A stretch of DNA of 64,000 nucleotides from Bemisia tabaci (lineage: Eukaryota; Arthropoda; Insecta; Hemiptera; Aleyrodidae), in NCBI RefSeq assembly GCF_918797505.1, contig NC_092793.1, positions 1 through 64,000 of the forward strand, written 5' to 3'. Position 1 is the stretch's first letter. Every line of letters starts with the position of its first letter. The translations under genes were made by a program, and so were the position numbers. Below are positions 40,101 to 51,499 of the stretch, piece by piece. The notes beneath the pieces were generated by a model. That model saw only the letters and a program-made list of their open reading frames with translations, had not been told where the DNA came from and searched no databases.

Positions 40101-40567
40101 CTCTTTCGACTTATTTTCGTGAAAAATGAGTCTTTTAAACCGCTACTGCTTTGTAAGACCTCGGAAATTCTGAGGACAAAAAAAAAAAAAAAAAAAAAAA
40201 AAAAAACAAATACAGAGTTGAGTTTTTCTAGTTCAATTTGATTTTTATCATTTACAAAGACGTCTTCCTAGAGTAAAGTTACATCTTCTGCAACTTGAGT
40301 TCTGTGGCATTTTTCTCGTAAACGCACGATTTCAGCGTAAAATCGAGTTGTTTGTACGAAATCTAGGTCTAAACCAAAATATAATAATTTCATCACAAAA
40401 TTGACCTTTGGCGCCATTTAAAATGGTTGAAATTGGCCCAAATTTTGGCAAACATGTTTATATTTACCAAACGTCATCAATGTCCGGAAGTGGAACATTT
40501 CAGACTTTCATTTTTTTGATGCACCCTAAGGCGGCCCATGGGTGGCAAGTAGGTAAATCCGGCCGTG
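37133..40567. mobile_element. 3.4-kb palindromic element with CAGGGCCAGATTTA-like ends
   Basis: Left end CAGGGCCAGATTTAGG; right end, reversed, CACGGCCGGATTTACC. Long arms pair from about 37945 (TCTGAAGTGTTCCGCTTCCG) to 38840, against 39218-40505. The loop at 38841-39217 is unique and has about 22 G in a row near 39128. A T run of about 30 (38240) and an A run of about 28 (40178) are mirror images. The outer left part (37150-37930) holds GGGCCACGGCCC-like and CGCGCCGAGGGC hairpins not matched on the right. No transposase frame. The right arm is interrupted by 39389-39778. Confidence 0.8.
39389..39778. mobile_element. 390-bp palindromic MITE nested in the right arm of the larger palindrome
   Basis: Ends CCTAGTGGAAGTGAACCTC and GAGGTTCACTTCCACTGGGG. 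The left arm of the host element (38665-38675) gives the uninterrupted site, with a T-run flank. The body is made mostly of AACCTCCYG and CGGGAGGTT words on both sides of a short loop (about 39570-39590). No coding content. Confidence 0.88.
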
Positions 40568-41085
40568 TTTACATGGAGTGTTTATAAAAGTCGTATTTAA
40601 TTGTTAGGCGCGATAACTGTCAGGAATACCTATAACTATATTTACAAGAATCCCAGGTAGCAGTGCTCGCGATAAATTGCGATTTTATCAACGTCGATTT
40701 ATTGCAATATTATCGGGAGAAAACTTGCGATAAATTGAGATAAAAGTTCGATTTTATCGAACGCGATATTATAGAGATAAAATTTCAGTATCTCATCAAC
40801 GCCCACTAACGCATGAATGATGCTTATGGAAGATGTTTCTATGCCGCCGCCCCCCCCCCCCCAATTGAGATGAAAATGTGTCAACTTCTAAAATCGCCTC
40901 TGCATGGTCATAAGGGAAAGGGTATGAGGTAGTTTTGGGAGTGTGGAGAGGAGAAGTGGGGTAAAACGGAGTTTGTTTTGAGGGGTTAAAATGCAATTAG
41001 CGGAGGTGTAAGAACGATTCGATACGGGGTTGGGCGTGGGGTTGGGATGGTGGTAGGTACGCCCACACCGAGAAGATATTCTCGG

Positions 41086-41400
41086 CGTTTTTACCACTGG
41101 TCTGTTGGTAACTTTACCATCTCACTTCTTTTACCAATCATTGGTAATGTTACCAAGACAGACTGGTAAGCTTACCTAAAAACCAGTATTTTAACTGGTT
41201 TATTCAGGTAAGAATACCACTTTTATTGGTAGGTAATCAATTCCCGGTAAGGTTACCATTTTATCTCGGTAATTCTACCACAGTCGATAAGAAATATTGG
41301 CGTTTTTACCAAGCTCCATCGGTAACTTTGCCATCTCACTATTATTGGTAATTTTACCGAGACAGAATGATAAGATTACCAATAGACCCTTATTTTACCA
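41086..41400. repeat. Block of GGTAA/TTACC words
   Basis: About 19 exact GGTAA or TTACC pentamers in about 315 bp, in both orientations and irregular spacing, most as TTGGTAA or TTTTACC. It begins after a CGAGAAGATATTCTCGG hairpin, which may mark the start of a separate nested element. Confidence 0.75.
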
Positions 41401-41555
41401 ACCGTATTTCAAGGTATGAAATAAAATACAGACGAGGGAAAATAAAAAAAAAGTCTAATGAAAACTCGGTATCAGTCTACGCAATGACAAAAGTTGTGAG
41501 GTTGCGAAGCGCCAATCCATTTAAGAAGCTTGAATTTGCACTCATTGGCCATATA

Positions 41556-41627
41556 GTGGCCATAGCCTAGTGGCAATGTGCTGGCCTACCACCGCTGCGA
41601 CTCGGGTTCGAATCCGCTTGGAGGCTC
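41556..41627 (+). other. tRNA-like module (A and B box) in the 40652 element
   Basis: TAGCCTAGTGG fits an RNA polymerase III A box and GGTTCGAATCC is a perfect B box about 40 bp downstream, the spacing of a tRNA gene. The cloverleaf is weak, so it is tRNA-derived and not a confident tRNA gene. Confidence 0.6.
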
Positions 41628-42719
41628 CGGGGATTTTACTCTCGTCTTCGTCAAAGGACCTGACGGCTGAACCGGACGGAAATCGGCTGAAGACGCGTGA
41701 ATCCGCCGCACAGGTCATATGGCTCGCGGCGAGAAACAGCGCGAACCCCATTTTTTTGGCGATTTTATCTCCGATAAAATCGTAAAAAAATCTCAATTTA
41801 ATTTCGAAATGTCGCGATTTTTCCGTTGAAAAATGGTACTTGGGAAGATCGGTAAATTTAACTGGGCTCATCAAAATCTTCTGGTGAAAACGTTCAAAGC
41901 AGCCAGAGATACATTTGTGAAAATAATTGCGACCTTATACAGCTCTAGAGCACACCTCATACCTATTTCTTACCTGCACATAAATCTGTTTGATATAAAT
42001 ACCTACTTCCAATTTTTAAATTAAGAAAATGAGAAAAAGGAGAAATTAAAAATAAATCCATAAGACCAACCAACTTATTTACTAGAATAATTTTTGCCCT
42101 TTTCAATACAACTCTAAGGCATTCTTTAGACTCCGACTTCTCCCGATTGAAGTATCGGACAGCGGTTAAAAATTTACATCGTGAGGACGCGGGTGCGTCG
42201 TGCTCCAGTTATGCCTGACGTTTTCCAAAGGTAATCTTAGAATTTAAATGTTTAAGTAATGACCTTTCAAGTGTGTGCCAGTACCTAAATTCTGCATCGT
42301 TTAGTGTTTTATTTGTGACTGTGCGTGGTGTTTGTGTCAAAATTTTGAGAAATTCTTTAAGACCCATCACTGCCAGTCCTCGGAAAGAATTCGAAGAATT
42401 TCTAGAATTCACTTTCCGCCTTGTAACAGAGTTGTCATGCTGAAAAAAAAATGACTTATCACCTCGTGTCACAAGAGCTAATTCGTTATTGAGACAGGGC
42501 ACGAACAACAATACGCTCAATAAATATCAGCCCAAATCTACCAACTCTGGCACTCCTAAAGGCGACAGAGGTCAAATCCGACTATCGACAGATAAGGCTG
42601 ATGCATCTCGAGACGGCAACAACAAACGGTGGCGGTCTCTCATATGCATGAACAAGCGTCCAACGCGCTATTGCCGCATCAACAAAAAAAAGCGGTATCA
42701 GGTGTCAGGATTGCGTCAT

Positions 42720-43596
42720 CCCACATAGCACAGAATATTGATATAATACTACAATAGTACTGACACGTCAGTAGTGTCAGTATTTATATAATGCTGATGT
42801 ATCCTGATTTAATATTATATCAAGATTATGCCAGTATTTATTAGTTACTGATTTGGAGCTGTCAAAATATTGTTACAGTATTGGCCGAAAAGGTTGATGT
42901 CATATGGAAATCAGGGTTATGACAAGGTCATCAGAACACTGCAGGACACCGACAATATGTATGCATTACTACCTTGACACTGACACGTCTGTACACTCAG
43001 CGCACTCTGTCAAGTAGATATGAAAGTTCAGACGATGACCGTCATTTTCATAGTACTACACATGTATTACATTTGAAACATGAATTACACAAGTATACAA
43101 GTATTGAATATTATAAACCACTTACTTGATGTCCTGCGACGTTTAGTAGCGTAAAATACCCGGACGCCCTCGAGTGGATTTGAACCCGAACCGCGGAATT
43201 CCTAGCCCAGTACTCTGCTATTGAGCCACGGGGAACTGATGGTATTTCGGGTTAAAATCACGCCTGTCAGGCTGTTACAGCATGCATAGCATCAGTGCGC
43301 GGCTCGACTTTCATCATAACTTTGATTAACACCGTGTTTTCTTAGGCTTCTTTTTCTTCCTATATTTTTCTTCATTTTTTCGTGTTAATTTCTTTTCGTG
43401 TTATTTTTTTTTTACCTCGTCAGCATTGACTCAATACTGTTGTTTGATATATTGAAGGTATTAGTGTTATATTCATGCTGACGCGGTATACCTTTTAACC
43501 GACAATCTTAATATCATACTGCATTAGTGTTGGTGATATCATGTCAACATCCAACAATATGTATCAGTATTGACATAAGATTCTGTGCTATGTGGG
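42720..43596. mobile_element. CCCACATAGCA-ended element inserted in LINE ORF1 region
   Basis: Ends CCCACATAGCACAGAAT and ATTCTGTGCTATGTGGG. A 2-bp AT flanks both sides (target duplication candidate). Subterminal sequence repeats words such as AGTATT, GTACTGACAC and AATATTGAT on both sides. A tRNA-like module lies on the minus strand (43174-43236) with the same flanking tail as in the 51810 and 56568 elements. No transposase frame. LINE sequence resumes directly after it. Confidence 0.8.
43174..43236 (-). other. tRNA-like module in the 42720 element
   Basis: Minus strand reads TGGCTCAATAGCAGAGTAC (A-box-like) and GGTTCAAATCC (B box), then a GGGCGTCCGGGTATTTTACG tail shared with the modules at 52591 and 56834. 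Not a canonical tRNA: the anticodon arm is disturbed. Confidence 0.6.
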
Positions 43597-44822
43597 ATCC
43601 ATTCTCTCCACCAAGAAGCGAGGCGCCGCTCCAAGAGGATCAACATCTCCTTCCCTATCAGAGTCATCTCCATTAAGCTCCACCAAGATATCCACTCGTA
43701 AGGCCAGATTGACCATGATCTCCAACCCCACATCCCTACCAATTTCACCTGTTGCGGTCAACAATGCTGTTCCTACTCAAACAGAGAGATGGATCTACTC
43801 CAACAGAGAGACTCTCTAATCGATGAAGTGGCAACGGTCAAAGAGTTTAATTGTAAATTGGTTAGAGATGTCGATAAACTCAAGGAGGAAATTAGAACAC
43901 TTAAGTTAAATCTAGAGCAAAAAACTAGCGAAACTGAAATACTCTTAAAACGTCTAAATAAGAATTCAACAATCACTAATTATCCTATAAAGCAAGCTGG
44001 AGAATGATGAGCCTCCTGCCATGCGGCGGGAAAGGGATCATTTGGCAAGAAGAAATGCCGCTTTAATAAATAGTATTAAAAGAATTAATAGTAAATATAA
44101 GTACAAACCCGTTAATTGTGATTTTAGCCTCAGAAATACTGTAATTTTCAAAAAATTTAGGAGTATAGATATAAATTGTAAGCAAGGTACTTCAGCCAAT
44201 GTAATGATCAAAAATCATGTTGATAAGGCTAACAAGAGAAAAAGTAACCCAAATCCACAACATTAGAAACATACAGAGGCTACTGTTGATTCAAAGATAA
44301 TAGCTGGCAGTCACGGTAGGGAGCTCTGTGTTAGAGTAAACAGGCTTAGGGGAAAAAACTCTACAGCAAGTATTTTCCCAGGAGCAAAATTCAAGGAAAT
44401 CAAAAATACAGATATAGCGAGGTATGAAAATTCGGTAGTCATTGCGGGCTCAAATGATGTAGCAAATGGTGAGGGCTAAACTTTTCTTCATGAAGTAAGC
44501 GTTCTTGTTAAGGAAGAACATAGGAAACGTAACCTAATAATAGCCACTCTGAACGTAACCTAATAATAGCCACTCTTACCTCTAACCTAACTCTTCCCCC
44601 AAGGTTTGATCTCAGTCCATGGGCAAGAGTTAATCAAGAAATTAGGACCCTTAATGAGGAGATAATAGAGCTTTGTGGTTATTACGACAATGTTTACATT
44701 TTAGATTTCCATAACTTATCAAGGCCAATGTTTACACGCCATGGGCAGCATCTAAATAACAGAGGAAAGGATAAGTTGGCTAGTATGATCAGTGATGTAA
44801 TTGATCTTTTAAATTTCAATTT
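43597..44822 (+). pseudogene. LINE ORF1: coiled coil plus SGNH-type esterase domain, broken
   Basis: Starts with a Ser/Thr/Pro-rich region (43592-43770), then a coiled coil reading MDLLQQRDSLIDEVATVKEF and KLKEEIRTLKLNLEQK (43789-44007), a basic segment (RRERDHLARRNAALINSIKR) and then esterase-like motifs: GSHGREL (usual GDSH-type block, with D replaced), VVIAGSNDV (GxND block), and RHGQHLNNRGKDKLA (catalytic His block). ORF1 esterase domains are known in CR1-group LINEs. In-frame stops near 44264 and 44477, plus a frame change between the parts and a duplicated ACGTAACCTAATAATAGCCA (about 44526-44573), inactivate it. Confidence 0.75.
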
Positions 44823-44828
44823 AAACTA

Positions 44829-47053
44829 ATGCAAATTGACGTGGCCAAAACAAGCTTGCCTAGAAATGAGAAAGCCACTCCACTCGATGAACTAGCGAGT
44901 GCAGGCGGAGTGACAGGTAGTGCAATGATAGATAAGACAAGACCTAGTAGTTTAGCGAAATTTGACTTCACACTGTTTGTTCAAAATGTACGGAGTATGA
45001 ATGACCCATTAAAATGTTCCATGATTGAGGACATAATTAATGAAGAAAAGCATAAAATAATTTGTATAACTGAGCATTGGCTTAAGGATGAAATCTTAGA
45101 ATGCAATCTACTACAAAATTTTAAATTAGCATCCTGTTACTGTAGGAAACAATTTAAAGGTGGTGGAACTGCAATATTTGTGCGTAACAGCATTTCCACA
45201 GAGGAGTGTAAATTTATTTCAGAGATTAGTATAGACAAACATTTTGAAGTTTCAGCGACAAATTTAAAAGGCAGCACAACTGACTTAATTCTTATGTGTA
45301 TATAAAGGTCACCGAGTGGGGACTTTAATGTATTCCTAGAAAAGTTAGAAGAGATATTTAGGAAGCTAGATGTCCAACAAAAGTATATAATCGTAGGTGA
45401 TTTCAATGTGGATGTATCAGAAGAATCTAAACAAAAAAAAGACCTCCTCAATGTTTTTAAAACAGTCAATATGAGGCCAACAATTTTTGAGCCAACAAGG
45501 ATTACGGCCACATGCGCCACAACCATTGACAATATGTTTACAAAGGACTACGTGCAAAACGGGCCATTTGGGGCTCGGGGAGGATACCTTTGAGACTTGC
45601 CCTTTTCATTCACCTAACAAAGCCCCATCTTTCCTCAAAGTTTCAAGCCCCCCAAAAATTTTCTGGGAGACGCGGCGGGGGGTCAAAGTTAAAAACCGGC
45701 AAAATTTTCGCGAATTTATTACTCGAAAACCAAGAAGTTTTGGAAAACGCGGTTTAAACGAGCGCATTCAGCGTGACGAGAGCTTTCAGAAAATGTATGA
45801 CATCATAGGGTTTTTTCAACTTCAGCTCGAGTTATCGCCTCCGAAGCGCCGGAACACTCAAAAAAGACCCCTTATTTTTTCACGTTTGGGCCGATTTAAA
45901 AAAAAGCCATTTTTTTATCTTGATGAAAAACTGAAATGTTGTTCCTGACTCTCTGTAGCCCCTCTAGCTCTTTACCGCATGCTGGGGAAATGTTTTGGTC
46001 GCGAGTTATAAGAGCGGAATGGAGCGAAGGTCGGGAAAATCGGCTATTTTAAACTGCGCGCGCGGCGTTGATCGGAGGGAAAACGTCCCCTCCCACTCAG
46101 GTCGGCGAATCACACTCCTCTGCCGACCTCGCATTGTTGCCACATGTCTCCTGATCCGTCGCCGCGCGCAGTTTAAAGTAGCCGATTTTCCCGACCTTCG
46201 CTCCTTTCCGCTCCTATAACTCGCAACCAAAACATTTCCCCAGCATGCGGTAAAGAGCTAGAGGGGCTACAGAGAGTCAGGAACAACATTTCAGTTTTTC
46301 ATCAAAATAAAAAAATGGCTTTTTTTTAAATCGGCCCAAACGTGAAAAAATAAGGGGTCTTTTTTGAGTGTTCCGGCGCTTCGGAGGCGATAACTCGAGC
46401 TGAAGTTGACAAAACCCTATGATGTTATACATTTTCTGAAAGCTCTCGTCACGCTGAATACGCTCGTTTAAACCGCGTTTTCCAAAACTTCTTGGTTTTC
46501 GAGTAATAAATTCGCGAAAATTTTGCCGGTTTTTAACTTTGACCCCCCGCCGCATCTCCCCAAAATTTTTGGGGGGCTTGAAACTTTGAGGAAAGATGGG
46601 GCTTTGTTAGGTGAATGAATAGGGCAAGTCTCAAAGGTATCCTCCCCGAGCCCCAAATGGCCCGTTTTGCGCGTAGTCCTTTAGATATGAATGAATTTTT
46701 GACAGGCGTAGTTGAATGTGGGATATCTGATCACTCAGGTATCGAGATCAAGTTGAGAGGAGCAGATTATCACATTGAGCCTAAAACCAAATGTACCATT
46801 AAAGATTCATCCACATTCGGAGTTAGAATTTATGATTACACAATAAGCACATTAAAAGTTGAGTTAATGAATAATTTTTGTATGGAAAAGAATGACCTAA
46901 ATTTTGATTTGTTTCATACTAAGATTATCCATAAGCATGGTTTATATTTTCCACCCAAACCTTTGAAACATTTCACGAGTAAAGTAGTCAGAAGTGAAGA
47001 AATAAAAGCAGCCAAAGCTGCTGTGAATAAATTAACGAAAACTTTACATTATA
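44829..47053 (+). pseudogene. LINE ORF2, endonuclease domain (interrupted)
   Basis: Apurinic-type endonuclease motifs in order: FVQNVRSMNDP, CITEHWL, GGGTAIFVR, RSPSGDF, YIIVGDFNVDV, TRITATCATTIDNMF, then after the inserted 45542-46682 element, NEFLTGVVECGISDHSGIEI. The endonuclease would nick target DNA to prime reverse transcription. A TAA at 45303-45305 sits where the conserved tyrosine of the YRSP motif is expected. The part after the second insertion contains the linker to the RT. Confidence 0.88.
45542..46682. mobile_element. 1.14-kb palindromic element inserted in the LINE endonuclease domain
   Basis: Inverted ends AAAGGACTACGTGCAAAACG and CGTTTTGCGCGTAGTCCTTT; then GGGCCATTTGGGG and its complement. 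The arms (to about 46066, from about 46157) are nearly identical and meet in a 90-bp loop. Two short mirrored frames, reading NRQNFREFITRKPRSFGKRG on either strand, are by-products of the palindrome. Interrupts IDNMFT from NEFLTG of the host LINE. Target duplication unclear (ATATG occurs close to both ends). Confidence 0.85.
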
Positions 47054-48258
47054 CAGGGTGAGCGAAAAGTCCCCGACCCCCCCTCTAACTTTTGAACGAA
47101 TTAAGCTAGGGAAATGAAACTTTGGGGATGTTCCTATCTCAAAGGGGACCATCTTTTGGGGGGGTCAAAATTTTGGTCCCCCCTCAGGGGGGGCGCGGGG
47201 GGCCCCCAACTTTTTTTTTTCAAATGGCAACCCCTATCTTGTGATACCTCATTCGAAAGAGCATAAAAAACTAAGAATTTTGGCGCAAACCGCAGATCAA
47301 TATCTTAATTTTTGACTGAGTTATGATAGGTCAAAGGTGAAATTTGACCTATTTTCAAAAAATCATAACTCCGGTTCAAATTATCGCAAAGAAAAAAATA
47401 AAACGGGAAAATTTACCAAATTGTGTCCGCTTTTAAGTAAAAATTGCAAAAATCACTTCGATTTAATTGTAAGGGGGGGCTCGGACCCCCAAATACGTCA
47501 ATTCAAAGGTCATTCAATTTTCCCGCGAAATAAGCCAATTTCCCCTGGATTTGCCTCCACATTATCTCAGTAAGGTCAAAATCAGTTCAACATTACGTTG
47601 GCAAGTCCCCAAATTTCGGGAAAAGTTAAAAAAAAAACAAAATTTAAGGTAACTAAATTTGACCGTTTAAATATCATTTTTTTTAACTTTTCCCGAAATT
47701 TGGGGACTTGCCAACGTAATGTTGAACTGATTTTGACCTTACTGAGATAATGTGGAGGCAAATCCAGGGGAAATTGGCTTATTTCGCGGGAAAATTGAAT
47801 GACCTTTGAATTGACGTATTTGGGGGTCCGAGCCCCCCCTTACAATTAAATCGAAGTGATTTTTGCAATTTTTACTTAAAAGCGGACACAATTTGGTAAA
47901 TTTTCCCGTTTTATTTTTTTCTTTGCGATAATTTGAACCGGAGTTATGATTTTTTGAAAATAGGTCAAATTTCACCTTTGACCTATCATAACTCAGTCAA
48001 AAATTAAGATATTGATCTGCGGTTTGCGCCAAAATTCTTAGTTTTTTATGCTCTTTCGAATGAGGTATCACAAGATAGGGGTTGCCATTTGAAAAAAAAA
48101 AGTTGGGGGCCCCCCGCGCCCCCCCTGAGGGGGGACCAAAATTTTGACCCCCCCAAAAGATGGTCCCCTTTGAGATAGGAACATCCCCAAAGTTTCATTT
48201 CCTTAGCTCAATTCGTTCAAAAGTTAGAGGGGGGGTCGGGGACTTTTCGCTCACCCTG
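47054..48258. mobile_element. 1.2-kb palindromic CAGGGTG element inserted in LINE ORF2
   Basis: Ends CAGGGTGAGCGAAAAGTCCC and the exact complement, flanked by TA on both sides, the duplication typical of Tc1/mariner-type insertion. Arms 47054-47645 and 47675-48258 are almost identical around a loop of about 30 bp. Mirrored frames reading MKFDLFSKNHNSGSNYRKEK come from each arm. No transposase. Related to the truncated element at 35782. Confidence 0.9.
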
Positions 48259-48264
48259 TATGAG

Positions 48265-50200
48265 AGTAAATAATAGAGCAGTTGATCAAAATGTATATAT
48301 TGAGTGCAGGAGAAAGTTAAGAAGGTCAGTAGCACATTATAAAGCAGCGTTACTTGATAAGGAAAAAGTAGATATAATGAAATAACTCCAGAATTCTGAT
48401 AATATATCAAAAACATCCTGGGAAATAATCAATTCTGTTAGAAAAACCAAACCAGCTACTTTGCAGTCATTAAAAATTAATGGAAGTGAAACTGATAATG
48501 GTCTGGAAATGGGTAATGCAACCAATGACTACTTTAAGTACTTTACTGAACATATGGAGCACACGGTGAATCTTAATTTACAAATCAATAAATTAAACTA
48601 TCTACAGAAAGTCAATTCTGTGTTTGAATTTAATTATGTTTATGAATACGAAGTGGAAATGGCAATAAAAAGACTAAAAAATAAAAAATGTGAAAGTGAT
48701 GATGGGCTAAGTAATTATATTGCAAAAAAAATTTCTCAAGAGCTTATTATACCACTGGCATATTTTTATAATGAAATGATATTAAGTAGAATTTTCCCAG
48801 AAAGTCTTAAATATATTAAAGTTGTACCTTTACCAAAAGATAAAGATAAACCTACATTGATAAGTAATTATAGGCCACTGTCCATTGTGTCACCTCTATC
48901 CAAGATATTTGAAAATTTAATGAGCAAACAAATTAAGAAATACCTGCACGAAAACAAACTACTATACGAACATCAATATGGATTCACTCACGGTAAGAAC
49001 ACCGATATGGCAGTAAGATATTGTTATGAATCGTTATTGTTAAATAAGAAAAATGTATCTGTCATTATCGCCATTGACCTGCGTAAAGCGTTTGATACAG
49101 TAAGGTTTGATGTTATTGAAGTAAAATTAAAGAGGATAGATTTCACTGAATGTGCCATTGAATTACGTATGAGTTATTTGACAGGGGGAACTCAGTATGT
49201 AGCGGTCAAAAAGAAAGGAAGGATTTATAAATCAATCCTTAAACTCATCAAGAGTGGGGTTCCTCAGGGCTCGATTTTAGGGCCCCTTACTCTTTTTAAT
49301 TTTCATCAACGATGTAGCGCAATTTTTGAACATAAAAATTAAAAACTCTGTGTTTACATCGATTTTTAAATTAATTTCATTTGCTGATGATGTGCTGTTA
49401 CTCATTGCTAACAAAATAAGTTCTGTATTGGAAATTGATGCATACCTACTCGTCAACCTTTTCCACCAATGGTGTGATCTTAATGACATGGCTATGAATG
49501 AAATAAAAACCAAATTTATCCTAGTCACTAATAAAATTGACGTAACGATCGACATATTTATTGGTGGAACAAGGATCGAGGAGTCAGAAGTACTTAAATA
49601 TCTGGGTGTTTGGATAGATAATGACCTGCGTTTCAGTGTACACGTTGAAAACTGCATAAGCAAAATTAGTAAAGGGATCTTTGTGCTAAGATAGTTTAAA
49701 AAATTTTGCCAACACAGCTTACTTATGCAAATTTATCATTCATTTATAGTAGGAAATATGAATTATTATTGTTTATCTACATGGTCATTTTGCTCAGTTA
49801 AACTAGTTGATAGAATTTTCAAATTGCAAAAGAAAGCAATACGAATTATTTTCGGTATGAAGAATGAAGATTCATGCCATGAGTTGTTTAAAAAACATAA
49901 ATTACTAACATTTCCAGCAATGATAATTTTAAAGAGAGCAACATACATACAAGAAAACTCCAAACAAATTACAAAATTATCAGATCAGCACAATTTTAAC
50001 ACAAGAAATAAAAATAAGTTCATAACACCAAGAGGAAAACGAGTATGTAAAGCAATGTTTACTGTGTTACAATGCACTTCCTTTAAAGGATTTAAAAATT
50101 GATGATAACACAGAATTGCAAAAATTCTCAAAATTGATCACTGAATTCCTAGTGGAGAAAGAATTCTACGCAGTTAGAGAACTGGTGTAGACGTTTATTC
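48265..50200 (+). pseudogene. LINE ORF2, reverse transcriptase domain (frameshifted)
   Basis: Continues after the 47054-48258 insertion. RT blocks: NYRPLSIVSPLSKIFENLM, EHQYGFTHGKNTDMAVRYCY, IAIDLRKAFDTV (first catalytic Asp), SGVPQGSILGPL, FADDVLLLI (catalytic DD), then EVLKYLGVWIDNDL and the C-terminal region ending near 50200. A frame change at about 49290 separates the GPL block from the FADD block. A stop at 49692 interrupts the C-terminal part, and an earlier stop lies near 48380. Confidence 0.9.
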
Positions 50201-50299
50201 AATCTAATTCACTTGAAGAATTGTCTAATTTAACTATTATGCATTTTTCTAATTTTGAATGTTAGTATTAAGTTTAATCTAAGTTGACCCGTTTGTTTG

Positions 50300-51196
50300 C
50301 CTTTTTGCGCATTTTTAACGAAAAAAGTGATTTCTAGTGGTTTCTAGTGGTTCTAATTTGGCAACCTGTTTTTTTTAACCATATGAACGCACCTTTACTT
50401 TAAAGAGACGAAATTATAATAGTAGGTATTCTCTTCTGTGAGGGGCTTAATGGTGGTCTATTCGGCGGGAAAAATGTATTCACTTTGCCTAGAAAGTTCC
50501 GCAACTTCAAGTTGGTATTCTGATGAATTTTCCATGTACGAGAAAAGGAGGAGTATCGTTACGGGCCTTCTCCGGCCCCACCTGGATTTTGCTGAATGTT
50601 TCATATTTTCAAAGGACTAGTCTTAGGTAGACTCTACGCCAAACATTTCACCGAATGGAGCCTCGTGCAAAGGTGCAGCAGCGCCTCGACCCCTAAATCC
50701 TGGCATCGAAAAATGGTTAATTTTTTCGACTTTCTCTACTGTTTCCACTTTTTCAGCGGGTGAACTACACGTATTTACTGTACTTACTTTCCATTTCTGG
50801 CCTTTGAAAAGGCCTCCAATGAATTCGAAGGGGCTTAACCTTCTATTGTTGCCACTTTTGACCCATTTTTTTTTTTTAAATTTTACACACGTAGAACGAT
50901 TAGAACGATATTGTGCCATTGATGAAGCTTTAGGAGGCCTTGAACCAAAGGGGTTTTAGTGGGGGACTAGTTATTCCGTTATTACTAATTATTATTTAGT
51001 GGACTAATGTGATAGTGTGACTAATTATTATTTAGTGGACGACCTCCCAAGAGATGGGCACAGAGCTACCTTTCGTCCCCGGAGAATTAACCCTCTCTCA
51101 TCGCCATCATATGTTATTTGTCATATTTATAATTTAGAGGCTAGACAAACAGGGTCACGGCCCTAGTCAGAAGGTAGAAGAAGAAGAAGACTAATT
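50300..51196. other. Region without a supported gene
   Basis: Contains a 98-codon minus-strand open frame (50623-50919, reading MAQYRSNRSTCVKFKKKKW and a KVETVEKVEK repeat) with no recognised family. A twice-repeated ACTAATTATTATTTAGTGGA (near 50984 and 51019) and a GAA triplet run near 51178 follow. Confidence 0.4.
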
Positions 51197-51421
51197 ATTG
51201 CGATTAAAGAATTTTATGATGGGGCTTTTTCTAGGGTTAAATCACATGGGAAATTATCGTTGGGGTTTTTAATAGCTAAGGGACTTAAACAAGGCCTTGA
51301 TCAGAATGGGCCTTTTTTCAAAGGCTCTTTTAGAAATGAGCAGTTGCCAAATCAATTTGTTAATTTGTTAAAGTTCTCTCAGAATAAAGACGGGATAGTA
51401 GCAGAGCCCGTACAGAAATGA
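51197..51421 (+). pseudogene. LINE reverse transcriptase fragment (RTE-like)
   Basis: Frame reads KEFYDGAFSRVKSHGKLS, then KGLKQGLDQNGPFF. The KGLKQG block precedes the usual CPLSP in RTE/BovB-type and related RTs, but here the continuation is lost. It may belong to the same decayed element as 53030-54060, separated by about 1.6 kb that includes the 51810-52927 insertion. Confidence 0.6.
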
Positions 51422-51499
51422 AACTCTAAATTCATCATAGAGAACGAATGGAGAAAATAATAAGTATAATGACATGAAAAGGGTTCTGAAATGAGTAGA

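Larger units (their letters stand above)
40652..41844. mobile_element. CCCAGGTAGCA-ended element with word-repeat body and tRNA-like module
   Basis: Left end CCCAGGTAGCAGTGCTCGCG; right end ATGGTACTTGGG, the near-reverse complement. Subterminal sequence on both sides is built from GATAAA/TTTATC words (40668-40780 and 41755-41790). Inside are a GGTAA/TTACC block (41086-41400) and a tRNA-like module (41556-41627). Flanks are AT on the left and AA on the right, so the target duplication is unclear. It shares end consensus and layout with 42720-43596, 51810-52927 and 56568-57688. A C/G run lies at about 40850. Confidence 0.6.
42150..50300 (+). mobile_element. CR1/Jockey-type non-LTR retrotransposon, inactivated and carrying three nested insertions
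   Basis: After removing three inserted inverted-repeat elements (42720-43596, 45542-46682, 47054-48258) one element remains with ORF1 (coiled coil plus SGNH-like esterase), ORF2 endonuclease and reverse transcriptase, and an AT-rich 3' tail. Order and motifs match CR1/Jockey-group LINEs; exact clade is inferred. 5' and 3' ends are approximate. Inactivated by several stops, a frameshift in the RT domain and the insertions. Confidence 0.85.

Noticed and set aside
47337..47975. Two mirror-image 78-codon frames inside the palindrome (47337-47573 and 47739-47975)
   Set aside because: They are the same sequence read on both arms of a hairpin element. The same applies to the paired frames at 45720-46555 and to the frames at 22227 and 24532.
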